From: Acanthosepion lycidas
Lineage: Eukaryota > Mollusca > Cephalopoda > Sepiida > Sepiidae
Length of the DNA stretch: 64,000 nt
Assembly: GCA_963932145.1 (NCBI GenBank)
Contig: OZ010574.1
Span: 58,973,232-59,037,231 of the forward strand
Direction: 5' to 3'
Positions 36,801 through 51,000 of this stretch are shown here, one piece after another (the stretch's first letter is position 1; each line of letters begins with the position of its first letter). The notes under the pieces are model-generated. The model was not told the DNA's origin. It did no database searches and worked only from the letters and a program-made list of their open reading frames with translations. The position numbers and the translations under genes were made by a program.

Positions 36801-39597
36801 ACATTAGCTTAATTGAACAACATATTTACTATTTTATCCAGTTATTTGCTGCAATCTTTCAAGTGAATTCATATTTCCATTCTCCCAGAATTTTTATATT
36901 TCTCAGAAAAGGACTTCTCTATATGTCTTTTGCAGTCTTCCAGGGGATTTTTGCTGTAAACAATTCTGTAAAAACTGGAATAAATTATAGTCTGAAAGGG
37001 CAATATCTGAACATGACAGGTTAAAACTTCCCAACATGGTCACTAAACTTGCAATCTAATGTTATCCTCATACCCTTTTTCAAAAAACATTTCTTGATTG
37101 CAGTTTTCAATTGATCTCAATAGGAGCAGCACTTTTTCAAAGCGATTGTTTGGTTCCCTGGAAGAAGCTCATAATAGAAGACTCTTTCAATCCCAACATA
37201 TTTACAGTATCACCTTCAGATGAAGATCATCCTTTTGATTCAGTTAGTAGGGGTTCATTTTTTGCACCCACAATCTATTGCATTCAACATTATTGTAAAG
37301 TATCTACTTTAATCACTCATCACAATATATATCAAAGACAACATTATACAGAGACACTGTTCAGATTTCTTTTAATTTATATGTAAACCACATATCAAAG
37401 CAAGTAACATAATTATCTCATGGGTATTATTTTTAATGCTTGATTTGGACATTTTAAATATGTAGTCATCTCCTCCTACAACATTAATTATTCTCAATTA
37501 ATATCTTTAATCATTATCAACCTCAGTCTATCTGACTGTAGAACATTATTCAGCAAGAAATTTATTCTGCAAAACTTTTGCAAACCATTTTAGTATTTTT
37601 GATCACATACAATCCCTTTATAAACAGCACAAATCATTGCATTTGAGTCGCATTTTTATGTTTCTAAAAAAAAAAAAAAACTGAAAATGTTGCAATCAAT
37701 AAACAAAAACACAGTAATTTTAGTATTGTACACCGCTATATTTGTCATAATAGCGATTTACTAAGCATAGCTCAGATGTGGCACATGACCAAAAGTATAG
37801 AGTACACAATCTTAATTGAGCTGATGCGATGAGCTCGTTAACATTACACTACGTAGAAGCGCCTGTGATATTTGTAGTCATAATCCATTTGTAAAAATGC
37901 AGAAATATTTTAAATTAGATAATTTAAGAAATTTAAAAATTCTACTTCCATCATCCTGAGATATATATATATATATATATATATTTTGAATAATTGTATT
38001 TTTGGGGTGAAGAACTTGTCAAACAATTGTGCTGTAATAAGATTATTAGTTGCTTTCTTTTGTAAATAAAATTAACTTCATAGCTATTTATATCACTTAA
38101 TTATGTAAATTGATGTATTCAAAATACTTGATTTTGTGTCTAGATATTTTTATGACCCAGTACACACATATAGTGGTAATTATAATATAAATGGCTCCCA
38201 AGATAAAACTGGTTTTGTTAACATTCTTATCAATGAGTTAGGAATATCAGACATGTTCTCTTACTCTCTCTCTCATATATTACTTTTTTTTTTGCATAGT
38301 GACTACGGGAATTAGAGAAGCAATTGAGTGTGATAGAAAAAGAGTTGCTGATCATTCTTAATTTGATTAATAAGCATACACATTCCTTAATCAATACCAA
38401 TGTGGTTTTTGTTGGTTTTTTTTTTTGTTTTTTTTTTTTTTTTCCATTGAAATGGTGCAATAGCTTGCCTAGCAGATTGCTTTACCTTCCTAACTCACTG
38501 CCTACTGCTAGTCTAATAAGCCTTTACAGTTGCCTTTATCATGACTGATGCTGCTGTTGTAGTAGTGGTGGGAGTAGTTTGTGGCAATCAAATGAGCTGC
38601 TTCCTGGCGCTGGCTATTTCATTATGGATGATGTATTCTGTTCACATTCTTTCTCCCTTTCATTGTTTCCCATCAGGCAGACTTGACATTTTGCTTGCTT
38701 TACTCAACTTGATAGAACACTTGGAATCTTGTCTTGATATTAATACTATTTAACATGTTGAATTGATTATTGGGTGAGTAAAGGATTCGTTGAAATCTAG
38801 ATAGTGAAAATATATTGTAAAATTTCACTGTCAATACTAGGTATATTTTTGAGCTCACTGTATTTTTATTGATTGGTATCATTAAATTACTTTTTGAACT
38901 TCATTCAGTGTTAGTAGTGAATGGATGTGCTTTGTTTCTATAAGTACTCTCATTCTTAAAGTAATTAGAATAATCATTTCAAACTCTTTGAATAATGGCT
39001 GCTATGTTCTCATAGTGACTTTGTGGTATGTTGTAGAAAAAGAAATGGTAAATTTATTTTCTACTGTGGAGGTAAGAAATATCAAATATCTATAGTTGTG
39101 GAATACCTTGTGAAAAATTAAATTCAATAGCTATGATCTGGGAGACTGACCTGATAACTTTGCCTTTAGCAGGTACCCAACACTTAAACTATAATATACA
39201 TTTGCATAAAACATGAACTAATTTTATTTTGTTTCAATAACTTAATTATAAATTGATGAATGTTGACAAATGTTTTTTTTTTTTTTTTTTTTTTTAATTT
39301 ATATCAAACACTTAAAACCTTGTATTAATCTAATATTCAGAATATATTAAATTTAGTTTTACTGAATTCTTGGGGTGGGGAGTTTGTATATATAAAAAAA
39401 AAAGAAAAAAGTCTTTAATTTCTAGAATCTCTAATGTAAAATTTTTTCTTTTTTTTAATAAGTTTATTTAATATTGCATTTTCATGTGCATTCGTGTTAT
39501 ATCTTTTTTTATTCTAAAGCAGAAATTAAATTTTCCACTTTAATATAAAAGTATTTTACTCCTTATCAAATAACATTGAAAAATAAATTTTAAAAAT

Positions 39598-39628
<31 letters not shown>

Positions 39629-42033
39629 GTATTGGCTTTTCATCCTGTCATTTTTGAATGCTTTATATCAGTTGAGTCATTTTCTGTTGATTTGTACACA
39701 TCTGTATTTTCTTAGGGTGAAGGCGTGTACGGGAACAGCCGCTTTCTTTATGTAGCAATGTGTTTAATAGTAAGTTCACTTTATACACTAACATTTTTAA
39801 ATATATGATCAATTAAATCATTTTTAAATCTTTGCCATTACAACTGCTATACTTAACTGCAATCAATATTCTTACATTAATCCATGGATTTTATCAATGT
39901 TAAAATTATGAGACAAAAATTTTGTAAGTTGATAACAAAAGGAAAGTAACTTTTTATAATAAAAATTTTTATTTTTTTTTTACTTTTAATTTTTTCATTA
40001 TATGAATGATTCATTAGATAAACAAGAAATATTGAAACTATTATAAAAATAATAGTACTGGTTAGCTGAATTATGCTCATTTCTTCATTATTAAGCATTT
40101 TTCACTCCTTTCAGGGCACCCCCGTCAGTATCCAAGTTAAAAATGGAAATGTGTATGAAGGCATTCTTGTAACTTTTTCACAGAAGGTACTTACTTTTTT
40201 CTTTTCTTTATTTTACTATTTTGTGAGTTGATTGTATTTAAAATTGAACTAGAACTTTATTCTTGCTAGAATTGTTTTTCCCATATGTAACTTGAGGAGA
40301 AATGTTTAAAAAAATTCTGTTTCACAACACAATACATATTTGATGGCATTTTAAATAGATCTTATTGTTAAATTTATTTAGAATTTAAAAAACCCTTGTA
40401 AATACTGCATGTCAACTCTTCAGTACTGGAAAGAAACAGCATTAACTTCTAGAAAATGAAATAAAACTCAAAATAACTTTCTGGCAATATTTGTACAGAA
40501 TATCAGAATTTACTAAAAATAGATAAATTTATATATTTCGTGAGTTTTTCTCCCTCACTTTACTGATTACACACATCTTTTTATCTACTAGAAAAGTATA
40601 TACCTAGACTGCTCCCCACCACACACATACACACACCCTGGTAAAATTTATAATGTAATAAGATTGTTGACAGCAGTGTGATTTTAAAATATCATTTTGG
40701 TAACATTAGCTTATAAAAATGAAATTTGATTATTTTGGCTCAATTTTACCTTAACTTTAAATAAGTTTTAACACTCAGTACTGCAGATACTTTGAAAATC
40801 AAGAAAAAGATTTTTCAGTGCTTTGGAATCAATTTCTATTCTATTTATAGAATAAGGTGATTAATATATATATAATAAGTATTAAGCTTGACATTCTTCT
40901 CAAGATGTATGAAATAATGAATTTTGTTTCACTGTGATTCACTGACACTGTAGACAATTCGGCAAGAATATTACCATATTCTGGCTAAATTGATTACTCA
41001 GAAATAGTGTCTCCATATTAATTCATAAGAAATTGAATGAAATGATTCATTTAAAAAAATATTTATTCTGTATTACCTACACAGTACTATAAAAAATTTA
41101 GTGAATTTGAACAGTGTGCACAAACTGCTCTTGCATTTTGTTAATGATCCAAAGCTGATCAAGTAATGATGAATCTGGTATATGGTATAATACTGAGATG
41201 AAGCCATAGCTAAGTCATACCCACTCCATCTTAAAAAATAGGAAAAAATACTAAGGAATTCATTCTCTATGGACAAATTGTAAATTTACTGTTAGTTTGA
41301 TGGAGACTTTGGCACAAACATCCATGCAAGAAAGAACAACTGGAATTTCCACTGTGACAATGCGTCCGTCCATATATTAACCATTGACTATTCCTAACTT
41401 CAAAAATGCAAGTCATTTGTAAATAGTTCCTGTTAATTAAACATAAAATTCAGGTTGAAATTGTGTTGAGAAGATCCAAGCAAAATTGCAAAATGTGCTA
41501 AAGTTATATTTGAAAATTTCCAGCATTCAGACTTGACAAAATTTGTTGAAATTATTGTATATATAAACATGGACTACTCAAGTAGATGGGAATTAAGCAT
41601 TATGCTAAGTAATGAGTTTTTTTATTTTTATTTTTTTATTTAATTCATCCCAGGTGTGTGTATTATGTGTGTGAATACAAACATTAGTTGAAAAATACAT
41701 GTATATTTTGTTTTTTTTTGTTTTTTCAGATGGAAATCATTTTGTCAATGGCCCATAAGGTCGATGATAGATTAAATCCCAATAATAACTCTGTTATTCC
41801 AAATAAGGAAAATGTTATTGATAATCTTATTATAAAATGTGCTGAAATTGTTAAATTAGAAGCTAAAAATGTGGATTTGGATTATGCTGTGAAAGGTGAG
41901 TTTTTTTTTTCTCCAATCTTGTAACCATTGCATTTTTGCATTTCCGATATTGTGTACTTGATGCATCAGCATTTCAATAGCTTTTCATCTACTCTAAGAT
42001 GTAAGATATTAAATAATCATATACTCTAAGTCT

Positions 42034-42065
<32 letters not shown>

Positions 42066-42783
42066 TGTGTGATGCGATGGGTGAATTGGCACCATTTTAT
42101 ATTTTTAATTTTGTGCATGTATGCTGTTTGTTTTTGATTTTGTCGACTGCACAGTATAATAGGGTCAGTTGGTCACCATCTCTGAGGAAAAGAGCACCAT
42201 GACACAATTCACTGTACCAGAAATTCTGTACTGCTTGACATTTGCTCCAGAAGCTCCAATACCAACATTTTAGTGTGTTTCAGACTCAACATGGAGGCCT
42301 ACAAGTACTTTGAGGAGATAGTGTTGTCCTGGGTCAAGAGTGTGGCTGCTGGAAGACCCTATGTCTGGCAACTGAACTCTGCACCATACCGCACAAGCAG
42401 TCATGGCTGTCAGACAAATTCTGCGACCATATCACCCCTTACATCTGGCAACTTAACTCCCCAGACTGTAAAACTCTTGATTATTATGTGTGGGGCACAG
42501 TTGAGTGAGAGAACAACAAAACTCCTTATAACACCAAAGATTTAATGAAGGCAAGGATTAGGGCAGCATTCATCAACTTAAAAAAGGAGACTGTCCATGA
42601 GAGATGCAGGAGATTCCGAAGTTGTCTGGAGGTCATGTTTGAAGTTAATGGCGATTTTATTGGCTAAATTGACTCTTGGATATTTCAAGATATTTTTGTG
42701 TAATTTCGGTAAATTTATCTGTTAAAATCACGCACACGTGCACATACATATATACACACACATCTATATCTTTTTTTTCTCTT

Positions 42784-42850
<67 letters not shown>

Positions 42851-43128
42851 TGTCAAAATCAAGGAATACTAACAGAACACTTGGGAATCACTATTAACTT
42901 CCACTGCCTGAAGAAACCTTACCAGTGGAAATAGTCATAGCATGAGTAGTTAGTATTCTTTAACTTTGATATTTAATAGCTCAGCACATTCGGTTTTTCT
43001 TTTTTACATTATGTATTGAGATTGCTTATATAACGGTTTTCCAGACAGATCTAACTTTGACCAGAAAAAACTTAAGTGATTCCCAAGTATTCAGTTTGTA
43101 TTCCTTGAATTTGATGTGTGTGTGTGTG

Positions 43129-43192
<64 letters not shown>

Positions 43193-46100
43193 GGACTCTC
43201 CTGTCATTTTTAATGTATGAGTGTCTTTCAGTTCAGTTTTATGTTTGTTTCATATATTAGTGTGTGACTATGACTTGGGTGGGGGGGGGATTAACTCCTG
43301 GCCTTTTATTTCATTGTTGATCATAGCAGCATGTTGTGACAATAAGTGAACCTTCAGTGCTGTATTCTTTTACCTTAATAAATTCAAGAAATGAATTTTT
43401 CTTGATTTTTTTTTTTTTTTTTTTTTTTTTTCCAATTTTAATTTTTTATTACAAATTATCACTTTCTTTTTTCCTTTTACTCTTGATCCAAGACACATAT
43501 CCAGAGTCTTCATCTCGCTTGAATGGACAATTACCTGATAAAGACCTTACACCTTGGGAAGGTGACATAGAAGATGGGAAAATGACTAGTCTAGAAAGTG
43601 ATGCATCTGTAAGTTAAAACATTTTTAGTTTTCATATTTTTAGTTTTATAGAATTATTTTTATGCATATGGAAATGGCTTTTATTGGTTTTATAATTTCT
43701 ATTTGCTACCTCAGCCAATAAAGGTTATGTATTCACTCATATTTGTTTTTACACATAATTACACATTGTGGAAAGGTGGGCCATGGGCAGAGGAACAAGT
43801 AATTTGAAAGCAGATCTGAAAGTTATTATTATTTCTCCCTCCACCTTCACTTGAGTATTTTTTTATATTAAAACAATTGTTCAAAATATGAGGCGGGGGG
43901 AGGGGCGGAGTGAAACTTGCCTCCCTTGAACTCATTTTCATTTGACTTTTATTGACAATGTTGGCAGAAGGATGCACTCTCTAAGTGTGTTCTGGTTAAT
44001 TTTGTTAGAATACTTTTTTCTGAACTTGAGAATATATTATTGTATGTCTTATGGCTTCAATGGTTACTTAAGCTGTAATCAATGATTATATTAATTTAAT
44101 CAATATCATTCTAAGCTAACTTAATTTTTATGTATAATTCTAAATTTTCTTTTCAGAATGGTTGGGATCCCTCAGATATGTTTAAAACTAACTATGAGCA
44201 GTTCAATGTGAAATCAACATATGATGAAAATTTATCTCAATACACGTAAGTTAATTTTGCTTATTTTAAGTGCAATTGAATTTTCATTCTTTGTTTTTTT
44301 TTTATCTGACAAAAGTAAATTGAATTGAAACATTGTAATCATTGACTAAAATGCAGGCCTCCAACATTTTGCCTAATTTGAAAATTTAAAATCAAACTTT
44401 GAGAGTATATAGAATACTAGCTTAAAAGCAGACCTATTGGGTAGCATTTAAGCTAACTCCTGCAGAGGGCCCTTGATTGGGCCTTCATCATAATAGGTGA
44501 ATAGTAGATGATGAAATAGGCAACAATAAACTACAGAACTCAAAATTGATCTCTGCATTTAAGTATTGCATTAATATTTAAGCTTACCTTTCAAACATTC
44601 AATGATAATTCTTCTGCCACCACTTAATTTAAGAGCAATTTGATGTACATAGGTCCTCTTACTTTCCATACAAATTATTTTTATTTCATTGGTGACTTTG
44701 CTGGATTTCACAGTTAATTTTGATTATTCCCAAATTTATTTTCAAGTCACAAATATTATCATGCAAAAAACTTTGTTGCAAAAGTCATGTAAAAATATCA
44801 CCGAAAACAATCACATTAATGAAAACTTATGAATCCAAAATTTTAGGATTGTAAATCTAGATCTGGCCTGGAATGTTTTTAATTTGTTCAGACAGCCTGA
44901 TTTGAAAATGGTAAGATATATAGGACTACGGCCTCTAAGTAAAGTTGAAAACATGTGACACCCTGACATTTGCATTTATTATATAGATTAGTTTAAATCC
45001 CATATGAGCAAAAGTATGTGTTTTTTTTTTTGTTTTTTGTTTTTTTTTAACAGTGACTAATATCTAGTCTACATTTTTGCATACTCATCATACTCAATCT
45101 TACATTCATTATACATTATAAAATAATTTGTAACCTGTAGGTTTATTGGATATGATGAAATTACTTTTGTTTAAAATGTAAAAGTGTGAATGCATCAAAA
45201 ATATTCTGGTCTTGTTAAATGTTTTGATTTTAATTTTCAGAACCCCATTGGAAAAAAGAGACACAAAGGAATATAAGGAACGAGAAGAAGCAGCTGCAAA
45301 GTTAGCTGACGAAATAGAAAGAAGTGATAGCTACAAACATCGTATATCATTAGAGAATGGAGAAGGTGAAGATGAAGAAAAGTTTGCTGCTGTGATAAAA
45401 CCAGAGGTATCAAATAATAATGCAGGAACAGGGAGGTAAGATCATAAAGAAAGATTTTCTTAAAACAAAGCTTGAAAAATTCAAGTTTTGAATCCTTTTG
45501 ATATTGCAACAAAAGCAGAAAATTGTTTCTAAAGTCAAATGTAATGTATTAAATAATTAATGTAATCTAATATCTCCATATCTTTTTGATATTGAGATAT
45601 TATAAAAATTGAATTTTTTTTTCTAAAATTATTTGAGTATACATTTTTTTTTTTTTTTTTTCTTTGTCAGAAACCCTGCGCGTAAAATCCCAAATCGAAG
45701 TGGTGGTGCCAGTCTCAGAGGTGGTAGTCACTCACCTAGTAATCTGAATAACAGTAATCAAGTATTGAATAATAACAACAATGGCAATAGTAGTAATAGC
45801 AGTAACAGCAGGGAGGTTCTGTGCAATACCCCTCAAAGTAAGCCATGCATCAGTTTATCTGCATCTCCAGCAACTGTACCTTCAACAGGGTCACAGCAAC
45901 AGCAGCAGCAACCACAAGTAACTACACCACCACCACCTCCACCACCATCAACCACCACAGCAACACCTACAACAAGTACGCAGCAGCCTCAGTTAACCTC
46001 TGCTGCTTCACAACAGATATCTTCATCTCAACCCCAAATTGTTCAGCCAAGTCATAGTAATTATTCTCAACAAGCCCAATCCCGAGAACAGCAGCCACCT

Positions 46101-47067
46101 CAGCCACAATCCTTGCCCTTGCAACAACCACAAGTCTCCAAAGTTAATGAATCTCCTGTTGTCTCTCCAACTTTGGAAAGTATTAAAGTAAATGGAAGTA
46201 AGTTTCTCTCTTTCTCTCTCTTTCTCAATAGATTTTTAAATATTACCGTTCACTTTTTCTAATATGTGGAAAACCCTTTCTTTTTTTTTTTCCTTGCTTT
46301 AACATCATGTAGCATCTGAAAAAGAAGAAAAAGAATGTTCAACTGATCGTTCACCTGCTGTGCCTGCAGAGAGCAAAGATACTGTACATGCTACTTCAGT
46401 TTCTGATGACTGTCGGAGAAATTCAAACACCAAAGGAGGTAAGTATAATTTTTTACCCTCTTTTTAATCATAGTAAAATGTCTCATGCAGTAAAAAAAAA
46501 AAAAAAAAAAAAAGTTAATTGTAATTATACTTTGTTAGTTTAAAAAAGAAAACCTTACATGGTAAATAGGATCCAAATTTCCCTTAATTTGAAGTAAAGT
46601 GATATTTCATTCTGTAAGCATTCTCCAGCTCTATATATTGTTAACTGGTGCTATTTAATTATTAAAGGCATGATTGTCACCTACTTTGTAATTTGGTGTA
46701 ACTTTGAATCAATAGTTTTGCTGGTAGGTAGTTTGTTTTTATGAAGATTGTTATGTCTAAAGTGTTAAAGATGTGTTTAAATTTATTAATAGAACGAGCT
46801 ATGGAAATACAAGCCCTCAAGCAGTTTAGTTCAAACATAAAAGTAAGTAACGTTTATTACATTTTTTGTGGAAATCTTAGCGATAGAAATTTACATAGAA
46901 ATCAGTTTGGGATATTTCTTGGGTAGTGTTATTGAAAGAAGAAATTTATGCAAAAAAATAAGGTTAAGCTAGCATTTTGTTCTTCAATTAGTCAGATTAT
47001 ACTAAATTTTTGATGCCTTTAAAATGAATAATATGTATAGTGATTTTCCACCACCTCGAGGTGCCCA

Positions 47068-47110
<43 letters not shown>

Positions 47111-48057
47111 GCTTAAATGGCAAAGTAAATGCTTGCTTATTATATGTCTGCACTTACCCATTATTTCATTTTTCTTTAGTTGTTTTGGTTTCTAATTATT
47201 TGTAATTTGACCTCTAAGCATAATTTGAAGTTTTAGCTGGTAATACTGTATGGGGTGCTCTTTATAATTTCCCATTTAACTTTGGTGGAGATGTTTTCTT
47301 TTTGTATCCATATGTATTTTGATACGGTTGTGTTGTCAACATCTTTTTTTCTATGAAAGGATGTTTTGTGGTTATATCTTTTCTTCCTTAGTAATATTAC
47401 TTACAATAGCTTTGTATATTATGTTATTGGTTAAACATTTGTTATTAGGTGGGTAATTTTCTTTGTTTCTATAATTACATTTAATGATATTATTCTACTC
47501 ATTATTGCTATTGTTGTTATCCTTTTTTTTTTTTTGTTTTTTTTTTGTTTTTTTTTGTGCTTGGTTATTAATTTTTCCCATTTTACCCATGTAACTAGGA
47601 CTAATTTTGATTGTATTATTATTAATTATTGATAATTTGCTGTTTTAGGGAAATGTTTGTCAATTAGTTTGAAGAATATTTTGCCTATTTTAGTTTTTAC
47701 TGTATTGTTATAGGGTGGATTGAAACAGATATTTTGTTTTCTGTTTTTGTTTGTATTCTTTTCCTTTTATGTTATATTTTTGAAAATTCACTGTTTCTTA
47801 GAGCTGATTCATATGTTTTTCCTGTTTTCATTGAGTATTTTCAAGTTACTAGAATTTGTTGAAAAGTTTTTTTTTATTTATGACTTTGGTTTTTTTGTTT
47901 AAATATAGTAGTGGGGTATTTTGATTGTGAATCCTAAGCTTTTGAAGTTTTTTATTATTTCTCTTCTGATTAAGTCTGTTGTTCTGCCATTACAACTTCT
48001 TAGAAGTTCATCTGTATAAACCTATATCTTTTTTGTTAATTATAGTTGCTAATTTGT

Positions 48058-48091
<34 letters not shown>

Positions 48092-51000
48092 TATACACAC
48101 ACACACCTACAATTTTACTCTTGCACCGTCGTAGCTATCCATTGTTACGTTAAGGATATTGTTTTGGCCCATATTTTTTTTTGTTATAGATGTTCTACCA
48201 TGTTTTATTATTCCTTTTTCATTGTTGGGGATGTTCATATGTTGTTTAGTTAAGTTTAATGTAGGGACCTCCACAAAAAACATGATGCCTAAATTTTGAA
48301 ATTTTTTAAAGTGAAAAATCTTTCTCAAAGCTTTTATTTTAGTTTTAATTTCAAGCTAACAGATTAAATTTAAAATTTTCCTTTTTTAATTCTCTTTCAT
48401 CACAATGTAATTCTCTTTAGTTGAGGGATATTAGCTGATTTAAAGCATCATGAATCTGATTTGTAATAAATATTATTTAAGTATAAAATATCACAGAAAT
48501 GCATTTTTTTTTTACCTGACAGTAGCTTTATTTAATATGTTGTATTAAGTTCTATGGAGACTATCAAAATGTAATTGAAGAAAATGACAGGAGTGCCTTT
48601 TTTATATAATTTTTAAGTACCGGTAATCTTAAAAATTTGGGAAAATATTCTCTGTAATCTAATTTGAATTGTAGATGATTTGTATTTAAGCTTTTCCATT
48701 TATGATTAGTAAATGTAGTTTTTACTTAATAATAATAATAATATCATCTAAAAGGTTAAAAAATTAATACAGAATTTTAAGGCTTAAAAACTTACTAAAT
48801 TTTTTTAAATTAAAAAAAAAAAAAAAAAATTAAAACAATTCTTGTAAAAATTCATTATTCATAAAAAAAAAAAAAAAACTTTATTAAGACAATTATGTCC
48901 TTAATATATCTTGCTTATAAAAGCAATTAAAAGCTTTCTAATTAAATAATGTCATAGTTTTACTTTTGTTTTAATTTTACGATTCAGAGAATATTATCAG
49001 TAAGTGGGGATAATGGATGTAAGAAAAAAAAGAAATTATCAAGATTTTCTTTTAAAAAAAGTCAAATTTAATTTAATTCATTTATGAATAAGTCCTGAAA
49101 ATTTAATTAATATTTGACAGTTATTTGATTTTTGCAAGAATTTACAAAACAATGTGTTTTTAATGCCAAAAAATACACTAAAATTACTCAAACTTTGGCC
49201 CATCCGCTAACACAAGAAAAACTGGATTTTTAATCAAAATTTTGAACATGCTAGAAATTATTAAAAAATTTAATAAAATAATAAAAGAAATATTTTTATC
49301 TTTCCTCTTAATAATAACAAACACTTTGACAATAAAATTTTTATCAACTTTGAGACCTTTTTTATAGTATGCTCTTTTTTTTAGAAAATGTTTGGAGGTA
49401 CCTAGTTTCGTTCATTATTTAATGTGTTCTCATTAATAGTGATTTTCCAAGCGTAAATTAGATGTGACACAAGCAGAGGCACTCAATGAGGACCAAACTC
49501 ACTACTCCGTTGTAATTGTTCTAGCGAGACAATTTTGCTAAACATTACACTGCCTCAAGGTGTCCCTGTGTTCTCATTAATAGATGGGTACAAATCTTTT
49601 ATATCAAATTGTGTGAAAGAATAGTTCTGTTTATTAATATTATTGAAGCAATTGTTGTTTTGTGTTTTTTCATTGGTTTATGTCTACAATGTTCCTTGAA
49701 TTTTAATATATTTTTTCTCATGTTTACATATTTTCCCAATCTCTTTGTGGGTTTAACAATTGGCATGTGGGTTTGGTCATGAAGTTTTCCTTATGGCCTT
49801 TTTATTTTATAAATGGTTCTACTTTTGCGAGTTGTTTTATTCTATTTAATTTTAGTTTGGTAACTGTCTGAAGCTTCTTTATTTATATGACTTTCTATTC
49901 ATTATTTCTTATTTTGTAAAATCTGATAACTGCTTTGTCAACTAGTTTATAGTAATTGTTGGTTTCCATTTTATAGATTTTCCTGGACTTGTCTGCTTTT
50001 ATAGATTTTTTGAGTTGTTTATCATTTATAGATCTTTTCCAAGTCTTAAAATCATTATTGCTTTTTCTTTACCTCCAAATTATTGGTTACATTTATTTTC
50101 AAATTCAATATGGTTGCCTTCATTGATGTGAATCCGAAGTTGTTTATATTGTTATCATTGTTGTTGCCATTGTTATTATTGCCATTAATATTGTTGAGAA
50201 AAGACAGTATTTTCCATCTTAAGCATTTTATAAAGTGTTCTATTTTCTCAGTGAGTTTGTAGTCATGTAGGTTTTATGAGTTGAATTTGTTGTTTCCATG
50301 TTAATGTTTTTATTGTTTTAATTTTTGTATTTATTTAATTTCTATTTGTTTTTATTGTAATTAATTTAATTTTTTTTTAAGTAATTGTTATTGCTATTTA
50401 AAATTGAAATCTAAAATTATACTTTAGCTTGGATGCAAGAAAGAAAGAGTATGTTAGCTAATATTAATGTGATTTGGAACACAATACAAACAAGGAACTG
50501 TTTACAATAATCCCAAAATGTAAAAGATGGCAACTTAAACCCTGTTTTCTATACTCCATTGCTGATGATTTTTGCTACACCTTTTCATTTGATTTTTTTA
50601 GTAACTGAATTTTTATGGATTGTCATTTTTTTTTTTTTTTTTTTTTTTTCTCTGATCACTTAAATCTAAATTCTGATTTCTTTTATGAAAGCTATCTGGT
50701 GACAAGGATAAAGAGAGAGTGGAGAAACAAGAAAGACAAGATAAATCAGAAGAAAGAAAGGAAACTGAGAAGAATAAAGAATTTGAAAAATCTGATAAAT
50801 TATCTGCGTAAGTGTAATATTTCTTCTTGAATTTGTGATTTTGGTACTTTGTTCCATTTTTGTCTAATAATAATTTTTGTATGTGTTTTTATAGGAAAGT
50901 AAAAAATTCTACATTGAATCCTAATGCTAAGGAATTTAACCCAAAGACGTATCCACAGGTAAGTTCTAGCTTATTTCATTGCTTGTGTTCTTTGCCATTT

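Larger units (their letters stand above)
47130..50410 (-). pseudogene. Penelope-like (RT/GIY-YIG type) retroelement relic, split by a family A element
   Basis: On minus, text from 49,990 down to 49,700 reads YKLVDKAVIRFYKIRNN, LKLNRIKQLAKVEPFIK, KGHKENF and TKPTCQLLNP. This is the N-terminal RT region of a protein family frequent in corals and molluscs (..LKDHKENFENKPTCRLINP..). After the inserted family A copy the text continues with NILNVTMDSYDGARV at about 48,150 (family: FDVTMGSYDGAETCEL) and IGLYR at about 48,020. It ends with SKYIWIQKENISTKVKWEII, then KSTPYS at about 47,330-47,250 (family: the C-terminal region preceding a cysteine-rich motif). I associate this family with Penelope-like elements; a LINE origin is the alternative. 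Badly decayed. It fills most of ATXN2 intron 13. Confidence 0.65.

Noticed and set aside
41730-41732. ATG at the start of exon 7 as a translation start
   Set aside because: It is directly after a strong splice acceptor and lies inside the LSm domain.
45237-46057. Alternative frames overlapping ATXN2 exons 10 and 11
   Set aside because: They are shadows of conserved exons; they lack family similarity and cross splice sites.
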